This document shows, in pieces, positions 54,594 to 64,000 of a stretch of DNA of 64,000 nucleotides (position 1 is the stretch's first letter; each line of letters begins with the position of its first letter). The position numbers were made by a program, and so were the translations under genes. The notes below the pieces were generated by a model that saw only the letters and a list, made by a program, of their open reading frames with translations, was not told where the DNA came from and made no database searches. This DNA comes from Turritopsis dohrnii (Eukaryota; Cnidaria; Hydrozoa; Anthoathecata; Oceaniidae). The DNA is taken from the NCBI GenBank assembly GCA_027922465.2, contig BQMF02000270.1, positions 310,001-374,000 of the forward strand, in the 5' to 3' direction.

Positions 54594-56090
54594 TTTGAAT
54601 ATGTCCACTCAATTATTCTCGAAATTTTTTAAAGATTATGCATCCTTTTATTATCTGTCGATTGATAGGGATAAACACAGCGCTATTATATAAGAAATGT
54701 ATGATTGATTGTTTATCATTTGTTACTTGAATAACGTCTTAAGAAGAGTGGTGGTATGTACCTAATATTAAATATCCCAATATTCTATTAAAATCTAATT
54801 TCACTGCTTCGCTGTGGAATTCATTCATGCTCTTTTTGTACGTAAGGCGACCCCCACTTTTTTGCAAGTAGAGGTGACTTTTTATTTATTTTATTAGAAT
54901 TTGTAGAATGCATCAATAGAAATTCAACATTTGATGTGTTAAGAATCAATTTTTGATTACATCAATTACATTATGATCACATGTGGGAATTTCTAAGCTT
55001 TGGTTTGAGATTTGTTTTAACGTCTTTATGCATTGAATTTTTGTTCGATTGTAAACTCTTCAATAGCGCTCAACCAGATCTATTCGTCAAAGTAGGTGTT
55101 GAAAATTCCTAAAAAAAACATGCGCAATGGATGTCTGTTTAAAACGTTACAGGTAATGTACTACCTGCAACACTTTGCTAAAAAAGGCCCTCCAATAAGC
55201 TTGGTACTTACCAGGCGTTTAAGTGCGTTTATCCTATTGAGTATATTGCATACGCACCTAAACACCTAGTGAGTATGTTTTCCATTCACATTGCCTATCA
55301 GTTACTCCAAGGATAGGTTAGCTTCGATAATACTTTGGAATGTGATAGTGTAACAAATCTTTTACTGACGAAATGAAATGTAGCCGACCATTTCTGTTTT
55401 ATCAATTCATTTACAAATATCAAAATATCAAAATATCAAAAATATCAAAACTGTATTTGACGTGCTTACAAATAGTGATATCGCATTTTTAGCAGAACAC
55501 TTTTAAAGGCTGAAATACACGATAAGTTTAATTGGACCGCTTAGTTGTAACGTAAAAAAACTGATCGTGTAAACAGTAAAGCCGTACAATTTTTTCTAGT
55601 TTTATAAGTTTTTTAAAAAGTTGGACATGTTCAACTTTGGCCAACTAGTTGGATGTTTTTTCTATTGAATTTGAATTTAATTAACAAAAGCTCTATTGTG
55701 ATATCGTTTAATAGCCACGTGTTTGTGAAACATGCGTTGAGAGACTTGAGTATAGTGGTGTAAGCATACTTTTTGAAAATGGCTAGCAAAGCAGAAAAGG
55801 AAGAAAAAATAGAGAAATTCATTGAAGCATGTAAAAAGCTCCGATTCTCCGATGCTAGTCTATTCTGTAAGATCTTCCATTCGAAATTGGCTTAGAAGTG
55901 CATTAAAAGCACCATATTTCTTTCTTTTTAAAAACCAGGGCTTCACCCAAGTAACTCGTTTTTTTCGTTTTTTCTCCCTATTATTTTTTTCAAAGATATG
56001 CGTTGCTGCTATAGCTACTGAAGCTACTGATACGCATCTCCGCTCATTGCGAAAAGAGGAGTTTTTTTAACAGATAAGTTAAAGATAAGT
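54594..56090. other. Non-coding AT-rich stretch
   Basis: No gene is supported. A (caaaatat)n run lies at about 55420-55448. One short ATG frame at 55779 is discussed under rejected items. Confidence 0.4.
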
Positions 56091-59000
56091 TAAACAAGAT
56101 GCCCTTACGGGCAGAAGGATTTCTGCAAAATCAGCTGAAGTATGAAAATGGAAGACTAACAATAACATTCTTGAAACTTGAAAGATTTTGAATGATTGAA
56201 CAATACAATACAACATTGACTGCTGGTCAGTGTAGACTGCACACAGCAGGTGGGGATTGTGACACACAAATTAAAATGAGATTTGTTATTGAAATTTTGA
56301 AGTTAAATATGTTCAAACAGCTGGCCAAAGGTGTGCTACCAGTGAAAGTTTTCATGAATAAATGATTTGAAATTATATGTTGACTCTTTTGAATGTTTGA
56401 ATGAGAGTGAGAAATGTAAAAAGTACTCTTATATATAATTACATAAACAATACACAAATTACATATAAAAGATACGCATGACATAACAATCAACCCAAAA
56501 TGACCTAATCTAATCTAACACAATAGAAGAAAAGTTTATAAAAATTCTTTTAGAAATTCGAAAAGGTTGAATGATCTTTACAAGGCATGCCGAAAGTGTA
56601 ATTGATACTATGTAAAACTTTATTGCATATATACATCTGAATGACATGAAACATTGTTTATTTTGGGTATACAACATACGATTAATATTGATCTTTTCTG
56701 ATATCACAGTGATTACGTATGAAAATCATGTAATATGCTTTAAACATTTGATATGTACTTCCAATCTTCTTTATTACATACAAACAGAATTCCCAATGTT
56801 GCAAATACAAAAAATAATCAAAGATCTTGATCATTAAAAGTATATGCTCTATAAATTTATACCAAAATTTACCAAAATTTTGTATTGTGTTACTAATAGC
56901 ACAGTATTTTGAATTTATACACAGAACATTTCAATTTGCCAGGATGATGATCAGGGCTACATTATTACAAAACAAAACGCGATTATAGAAAAAACATCAA
57001 CAAACAAATCAACAAACATAACATAATAATAAATACGTAGTTTATACTGACGCTCGACCCACACACAAGCCACATACAAACAGGAGTAAATTCACAACAG
57101 ATAACATGAGCAAATAAAAACGTTCAACTACAAAGAAACATATCAACTGTGACTAACAATACAATACGACATTAACACTACATACACGGGTCCACACAGC
57201 ACGTAAAAATTGAACACAACATAATTGTTCATTAACAATCGTGATTAGGAAGATCATTCGTAAATGGGGGCATTTTCAGTATATCTTAGCTAAACAATCA
57301 TCAAGCAAAAGTGGTGCAGAGCAGACAACCAATACGTAATGTTGAAGCTGAGGAGAAAAAGGTGTTAAAGTATTACAACCCAAACAAGAAACAAAAAAAT
57401 TCTTTCGTATCTAGAAAGGCTTAAACATTAAACATTTTCCCCTAATACAAACACATAGCTCTTTGACTCAAAACTTCTTAAGTTGCAACTTTTTAGTTAG
57501 AAAAGAATTATCACACTGCAGTTATTATATATAAGTGTACGTACTCCCCAGAGCTTCATGAAAGCATAATTGACACTACAAAAACTTTAAACTATATATA
57601 CCACCAGACCATATATTTATTAACATCTGAATGAAAAATACTTACTTTATTTTGGAATAAAGTATAAGAATAATGTTAAGTGTACATTGATCATTTCTGA
57701 TTTCAAAGTAATTACGTGAGTATATCATATACATACTTCAAACATTAAAGATTGCTATCAATCTTCCTAATTACCAATGGACTAATTGCAAACAAAAAAG
57801 TAAACACAAATTTTGATCATGAAAAATACAAAACTGAAAGTTGAATGTTTTTTTTACAGGATGTGAAGTGTTTCGAATTATATATCAAAATTAGGAAGGC
57901 TGTCCATAATTAGAGACATTGATAACCTAAAAACTACTGATCACCGACAAAAAACAATACTGCACTTCAAAGCATTATACAAGCACATAAGCTTAAAATA
58001 TAGCTAGAGTGAAACATTAGCTAAAGATATAAAAAGTGATGCTGAGCAGGCAGACATTTGGAGCTGAGATGGAACTTAAGCTGAGCTGTACGCATCCTGA
58101 AACATTACAGCCCACATTTGAAACGAACATTGATCTTTTTTTAGAAAAAATCTCAGACATTAGTCACAAAAACAAAACATACCTTTTCATTCTATTTATA
58201 AAACGAAACGAAAAATCTCCATTGAATCATAATAATATAATGTAAGATAATAATAAATTACTGCTATAAATTTTATTCTTCGTCTTCAGTTTTGGAAATG
58301 TGCTTCTAATTCTACTGACTAAAGCTGCTTTGGGATCCTTTTGGTTGGTTATTTGTTGTGAGTTTCTTCTCTGAAATGCGTGACTTTTGCTTCGTGTAAA
58401 CATTCGCACGAGATTTCAAAAAACCGCTAGGTTTGGACAGCAGAAAAAAAAAAAGACAAGATGCCCTTACAGGCAGAAAGATTTCTGCAAAATCAGTTGG
58501 AAACTGAAAATATAAAAAAATGAAATACTATAATAGCATTCTTGAAAACTTGAATGATTTTGAATCATTGAATGGTTGAATAATTTCTACAATATATTAC
58601 ATTCCTAATTACGTGCTTCTCAGGACATTTTGAAGGCATAATTGACACAATGAGAAACTTTATTAATGTAACTGCCAATGAACTGAACAACATGTTTGTT
58701 GATACAAAATAACATAAAAGATACATGGATCCTTTCAGATATCTTAATGAGTATGATCATAACTCATAAACTCCAAACATTTTTCCAAGTACATATAAAT
58801 TTTGGTCATGCAAAATACATTTATATCGACTAAAATCAACATACATAATATACCCAAAACAGAAATTTCTATTTCAGTTTGATTAACAATATGGCATGCA
58901 CTTACATTCTTCATCAAAGTTGAAATTCATGGTCAGTTTAAAAAAAATCTGTAGGAAGTTTAAGAAAGGTTAAATGATTTTTACATAACATTAAATTTCT

Positions 59001-59640
59001 GATTACATTCATATGCACCCAAAGGCATTGCAAAACTGTAATTGACACTATGCGAAACCTCATTGCATATACGTGTACACCACCGATAAACTTAATAACA
59101 TCTGAATGACATAAAACATCCCTTCTTTTGGGAGTACAAATCAACTTATGTTTATATTGATATTTTCAGATGTCACACAGTGACTACGTACGCAAATCAT
59201 AAACTTTAAACATTTGATACGTACTATCAATCTCCTTAATTACAAACGTAATTCCCAATATTGCACAAAATCAAACAAAGATTTTGATCACTTAAAAAAT
59301 ATAATACCTATGCATGCTCTAAACTTTTAAGTCACCACACACACATATTTATATAACTGAAACGAAAATTTTGGGTTGTTACATGATTTGCTGTGTATTG
59401 AATTTACAGGCAATTGGAAGATGTTTGAACTCGCTACTGTAATTAGGAAAGCCATTTGTAATAAAGGACATTGACAATATATGTATAAAATCAAACATTA
59501 AAACATTACATTAAAGCATCAGTAGACCCACATTTTTTATGTTGGAGCTGAGGAGGACTCTAAGCTGAGCTTCAGTATCCACAGCTTAAAAAGAATAACA
59601 GCCCATACATGAAACAAACGAAGATGTTTTGTGTTTTCAC
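56090..59640. repeat. Field of diverged repeats, three or more units
   Basis: caagatgcccttac...gcagaa...gatttctgcaaaatcag occurs at 56094 and 58457. gtaattgacactatg...aaactttattgcatat followed by catctgaatgacat...aaacat occurs near 56596, 57566, 58637 and 59037. gagctgaggagg...aagctgagc and taacagccca occur near 58060 and 59545, with a fainter copy near 57345. Units are roughly 0.6-1 kb, about 65-80% alike by eye, with no coding potential. The origin, satellite-like or old transposon, is unknown. Confidence 0.6.
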
Positions 59641-59918
59641 TAAAAACAAACAACAAATGTATACCTTTTCACTCTTCTGTTTACAAAATGTTGAAATCTT
59701 CTTTAGAAAAGAATGATCACAGTTCAAAAAAAATCGAAGTTTCTTCTATAGATTTTGTTTTCATCTTAAAATATGTATATGCTCTTAAAAATCCATTTAA
59801 TATTGGGGTCATTCCATATAAAACAGGGACAAAATATAAAATTTTGTAACCCACCATGTCATTTTTTCCTTAAACTTGCAGCATACATTTGTCACAATAT
59901 GATATCTAATTGTGCCAA

Positions 59919-60455
59919 GTTTTATGTCATAAGGATGTATACTTCAAGAGTTATTGATCGTTGAAATTTGGGCAAAATTGACCTAATTTTACATACGGCG
60001 GCCATTTTGAATTGTCTCATATCACATAAATGATCATATTTCCGGAACGAGTGGATGAATTTTGGTGAAAATTTGTACCTGACCATTTTTGGGGTCAAGG
60101 AATCCAAAAATGATGTCAAAAAGCCCATATTCTCATGGTAAGTGCCTGTTTTCATTCATTGAATTATGATGTAACAGTTTATATCAAAATTGCGCAACCT
60201 TTCTTTGACAGTCGATTGCACAAGGTGCCAAAGTCAGACAGATCAGGGAGTTTCTGAGAATGATGATAACATGTTAATGCAACTTTGTGAGAAGTTTCAT
60301 TGTGGTCTCTGTTATGCTTAAAATTTTATGAACTTTCAAAGTTGACTCAAATTTCACAAAAAAAATGCGCTACAGGCTAAAACTTGTCATATTACTTGTC
60401 ATATTACTGATGAAATAACTCCTTCCACTTACAACCTACATTTAAAATGTTTTAT
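59919..60455 (+). repeat. Left long terminal inverted repeat
   Basis: Includes tcacataaatgatcatattt, aaattgcgcaacctttcttt and atgcgctacaggctaaaact, all mirrored at 63468-64000. The inner border includes a doubled cttgtcatatta. Confidence 0.88.
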
Positions 60456-60722
60456 ACACTTTTGCTATAAACAATTCTCAACAATCTATGTCATACTTGG
60501 TTATTCCTGATTAGTTAAGGTGGGAGCTCTACTGTGGGAAGATTCCTGCAAAAAGCTGTTTAGGGATTTCAAAATGTAGCAATTTATTCCCTTGGGTGGG
60601 TGAAATCTTGGGAAAAAATCAACCTGGGAATTTATTAGTCAATAAGAGAATTCATTGATGTTTTTAAAACCAAAGAAAAAAGGTATCTTTTAATCAGTTT
60701 AATCTATTCAATATCAGTTATC

Positions 60723-62688
60723 ATGAGTTTGCCGTGTTCAGTTGGTGTTGTTTCCAACAGTCCATGTCATCTTAAAACATATTGCAAGTTAACTGGAAAT
60801 GTATATTTTTCTGATATTGACAGTGAAACTAGGGAATTAATGTTTTGGCGAAGTGGGCTTAGCCTTATAAATCACAATGCAAATGTTTGTCAACATCACA
60901 AATATATCCTGTGTAAACGTTTTCCTTTGATGCAGTTGCAATGTTGCAATCCTTTCAATCTACACACTTCTGTAAAGAAAGGTAAATTGAAATACATTTC
61001 TATTAGTGTTTTAATAAATTTGCTCTTTAATCATGTGACCTGATTCTGTTTCAGGAAGTCTCAGAGTGATCAATATGGAAATGGCTAAGTCATTGTGCTC
61101 AAGAGGTTATTTTGTAACTCCGGGACAAAAGTTCTGCCCGCAATGTAGAACTTATTTTAAAAGTGATACTGAAAAAGCTAATGATTTTGAAAGTGTTCTT
61201 TCTGAAGTTGATGAGGATTTTGATGCCAGTGGAATTGAACAAGAGCTTTCTTTGAATTCAACAAGAGAATCACTGAATGCTACTTTTTCAGACCTAAATA
61301 TTTCTCCAGTGAAGGCACATGGCTTACCTCCTCATATGAAAAGTTCTCATGGTAAGAGAAAACTGGAGCAGTTGCAAGCGACTGTATCAAAGAAAATTGC
61401 CACTGTTTTAAAAGTTGATGAGAAGGATCTGGTTGAATCTGAGAAAAATGATACATGCTCTAACAAAGTGGAAGATATCGATTATTTGGTGAAATGCATG
61501 AAAGAGAAGTTAACCACCTGCAACAGAAGGGAGAGAATTCAGGTGTTAACTTTAGTTCCTAAATCTTGGTCACTACGCAAAGCTGCTGCTGAATTCTGTG
61601 TTTCCAAAAATACAGTTCAAAAGGCATTATCATTGAGAGATGAAAAGGGAATTTTGTCATTACCTGACATATCCAATCGGAACAAATTAAGTGATGACAT
61701 CCTTACCTCTGTTACTGGTATTTATTGTAGTGACGAATTTTCCAGATTGATGCCAGGAAAAAAAGATTTCGTGAGTGTCAACAGGGAACACATGCAAAAA
61801 CGGCTGCTTCTTTATAATATAAAGGAACTCTATGTGCAATATAGAGAACAACATCCAAACCACATCATTGGATTTTCTAAATTTGCAGAATTACGACCAA
61901 AATGGTGCATTCCAGTGGGATCCAAGGGTACTCATTCTGTTTGTGTTTGTACGATACATCAGAATGTGAAATTGATATTGAGTGCAGTGGGATTGGAAAA
62001 TTCTTATCATCAACTGATTGATAAGATGGTGTGTGACTACAATAGCAAAATTTGTATGGTTCATCGATGTGAAGAGTGTAAAGGCATCGGACTAGTGGTG
62101 GATTTTCTGAACAAACATCTTTTGGAGGAAAATGCAGCATTAATTGATGCAAATGACGAAATTAAATTCAAGCAGTGGACAACAACTGACCGCAGCAACT
62201 TAATCACTATGGCCTTGCCTGTTGATGATTTTGTATCTCTTGCCTGTGAGAAATTAGATGTCATTACAGCTCACTCATTCATAGCTCGATCTCAGTCACA
62301 ATATCTCAAGAGAATGAAAAAAGAGATTTTACAGGATGAAGTGATAGTTCTTGGTGATTTTGCTGAAAATTACAAGTTTTTGATCCAAGACGAAATTCAA
62401 GGTGCGCATTGGAATAAACAGCAATGTACTCTCCATCCAATAGTCGTTTATTACAAGGATGACAACCTTACCTTGTTGGAGCACTGCATTTGCTTTGTGT
62501 CTGATGATTTGAATCACAATGTTTCCTTTGTATATAAGGTTATTGAAGGTACTATTCATGTGATTAAATCAGAACTTGGATTGAGTGTTGGAATAATTCA
62601 TTATTTCTCAGATGGATGTGCAACTCAATACAAGAACTGTAAGCACTTTCTTAATTTATGTTACCATCAAAACGACTTTTCAATCTGA
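60723..62688 (+). pseudogene. Transposase-like gene with zinc-binding N-terminus, main part (C-terminus cut)
   Basis: Two exons, 60723-60981 and 61055-62688, joined in phase by a GT-AG intron: 630 residues. The N-terminus is Cys/His-rich (CQHHKYILCKRFPLMQLQCC, NPFNLH, then KFCPQCRTYF). A Ser/Glu-rich linker follows and a helix-turn-helix-like SWSLRKAAAEFCVSKNTVQK. The C-terminal half has CTIHQNVKL, VHRCEECKG, VIVLGDFAENYKFLIQDEIQ, SAHSFIAR-like ITAHSFIARSQSQYLKRM, and IHYFSDGCATQYKNCKHFL. The Asp residues in LGDFAEN and FSDG look like RNase H-fold catalytic positions. I recall uncharacterised metazoan proteins with this motif order but no established name. The frame stops right after CYHQNDFSI, where relatives continue, so the ORF is truncated. 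Confidence 0.7.
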
Positions 62689-62689
62689 T

Positions 62690-63217
62690 ATGTTTCACTT
62701 TTGTGAAGAATCTATCAGTGGAGTTAAATTTGTTTTTGTTTCATCTGCTGATATGGTTGAAACAAGAAAGTTCCTTTCAAGCCGGTTCGATAGTGCGAAA
62801 ACTGTTCCTGGAACAAGAAGTTTCCATCAGTTTATTCCATTGACAGAAACCACCATAGCAGCAAAGAGGATTTCTGAAGATACAGATTATGCTCTGACAT
62901 TTGATTTTGTCAAAGAAAAAGATGTCTGTCTCGGAAATGTAATGGTTGGCCATTACATTGTGTGTGTTTATGATGGATGCTACTGGGTGGGCATAATTTG
63001 TGACAAAGATGATGAAGATGTCCAAGTAAAATTCATGCATCCAAAGTATTCAAGTCCATCATACAAATGGCCTATTCGAGATGATATTTGCTGGGTACCT
63101 TTCAAGAATGTTCTTTGCTCAGTAGAAGCACCATCTGCATCTTCAGTTGCCGCACGTCAATATTATCTTTCAGCAACTGATATTGCATCTATTGAAAGTC
63201 ATTTGAAAAAAAGTTAG
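62690..63217 (+). pseudogene. Displaced C-terminal part of the transposase-like gene
   Basis: In another frame, directly after the premature stop: MFHFCEESISGVKFVFVSSA, then KTVPGTRSFHQFIPLTETTI, YALTFDFVKEKDVCLGNVMV, YDGCYWVGIICDKDDEDVQV, a Trp/Pro-rich SYKWPIRDDICWVPF, and stop at 63217. In the family as I recall it a conserved segment with a His-Gly-Lys/Asp-Gly motif lies between this and the upstream part; it is missing, so a deletion plus frame change broke the gene near 62685-62692. Confidence 0.65.
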
Positions 63218-63467
63218 AAATACCATTTTTGTCAGAGTATTGTATATTCTTCATTAGACTGTTATAGAGAGTTTATCATTTATTTCATAATGAACAACAG
63301 AATATCATACTGTGATTTTTCTAGTTCACAATTCTTGTTTCTTTTTTTATATAAAAATGAAGTTATAACTCTCCTTTTTTTAAAATTCTTTCCATTCTGT
63401 ATGTTCTTGAAATAAATGCATAATGTAGCATTTTACAGTAACAAGGTTTCAAAGTAATATTTATAGA

Positions 63468-64000
63468 GGCTAATGTAGGTTGTAATAGAAAGTTATTTAG
63501 TTATTTCTTCAGTAATATGACAAGTAATATGACAAGTTTTAGCCTGTAGCGCATTTTTTTTGTGAAATTTGAGTCAACTTTGAAAGTTCATAAATTTTTA
63601 AGCATAACAGAGACCACAATGAAACTTCTCACAAAGTTGCATTAACATGTTATCATCATTCTCAGAAACTCCCTGATCTGTCTGACTTTGGCACCTTGTG
63701 CAATCGACTGTCAAAGAAAGGTTGCGCAATTTTGATATAAACTGTTACGTCATAATTCAATGAATGAAAACAGGCACTTACCATGAGAATATGGGCTTTT
63801 TGACATCATTTTTGGATTTCTCGACCCCCAAAATGGTCAGGTACAAATTTTCACCAAAATTCATCCACTCGTTCCGGAAATATGATCATTTATGTGATAA
63901 GAGACAATTCAAAATGGCCGCCGTATGTAAAATTAGGTCAATTTTGCCCAAATTTCAACGATCGATAACTCTTGAAGTATACATCCTTATGACATAAAAC
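63468..64000 (-). repeat. Right long terminal inverted repeat (cut by window end)
   Basis: Mirror of 59919-60455. The outer part is beyond the window. Confidence 0.88.

Larger units (their letters stand above)
59797..64000 (+). mobile_element. DNA transposon with inverted repeats over 500 bp, right end beyond the window
   Basis: 59919-60455 is the reverse complement of 63468-64000 with few differences. The outer end probably lies near 59801, where TTAA is followed by tattggggtcattccatata, which would suggest a TTAA-duplicating (Kolobok- or piggyBac-like) element; this cannot be confirmed because the right end is cut off. Between the repeats is one spliced transposase-like gene on the + strand. 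Confidence 0.8.

Noticed and set aside
55779..55895. Short frame MASKAEKEEKIEKFIEACKK with a GTAAGA donor nearby
   Set aside because: It could be a first exon, but no matching downstream exon or family could be recognised; RNA evidence would be needed.
59922..60155. 77-codon ORF, nearly identical to one at 63764-63997
   Set aside because: The two are identical only because they are the two arms of the long inverted repeat; no domain or start context supports a gene.

Overview
The window is AT-rich, intron-containing metazoan DNA. One unmistakable host gene, the 3' two-thirds of BBS2 (BBSome subunit 2), occupies the first 6.5 kb. Almost everything else is a densely nested set of transposable elements. 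The mix (DIRS elements, a two-gene Harbinger element, SWIM-finger and Mutator-like transposase relatives, non-LTR tails, and a secreted PAN/EGF/fibrinogen-like protein) suggests an aquatic invertebrate, most likely a cnidarian and possibly a hydrozoan. That assignment is inference; no rRNA or mitochondrial marker is present.

1-6.5 kb: twelve BBS2 exons on the + strand, with a tRNA-derived repeat in the first intron and a 1.4-kb Mutator-like element (9-bp target duplication, SWIM-finger gene) in a large intron. 7.25-11.95 kb: a structurally complete DIRS retrotransposon with inverted ends, an internal complementary region, and gag, tyrosine recombinase and RT/RNase H genes that overlap over more than 2 kb. 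12.9-13.9 kb: a tandem duplication whose second copy received a 5'-truncated LINE. 14.5-20 kb: a field of non-autonomous DNA transposons. 20.6-22.5 kb and 25.3-28.8 kb: two decayed DIRS copies.

30.8-35.2 kb: a TA-flanked element containing a LINE tail, then a three-exon secreted-protein gene (copy A) with one in-frame stop. 37.0-45.25 kb: an 8.2-kb interval bounded by inverted arrays of about 20-bp repeats and flanked by TA. It holds a LINE, a broken integrase-core gene, a Mutator-like transposase with an internal deletion, and two abutting Helitron-like ends. 45.5-54.3 kb: a second, more damaged copy (B) of the secreted-protein region, split by a TTAA-type element that itself contains an apparently intact Harbinger transposon. 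Copy A preserves the empty TTAA site.

54.3-59.7 kb: a small TIR element and a field of diverged repeats, with no convincing gene. 59.8-64 kb: an element with inverted repeats over 500 bp long around a transposase-like gene with a zinc-binding N-terminus and an internal C-terminal deletion. The window ends inside its right repeat. The best candidates for little-described biology are this last element, the mini SWIM element at 1.3-2.75 kb, and the 8.2-kb TA-flanked interval.
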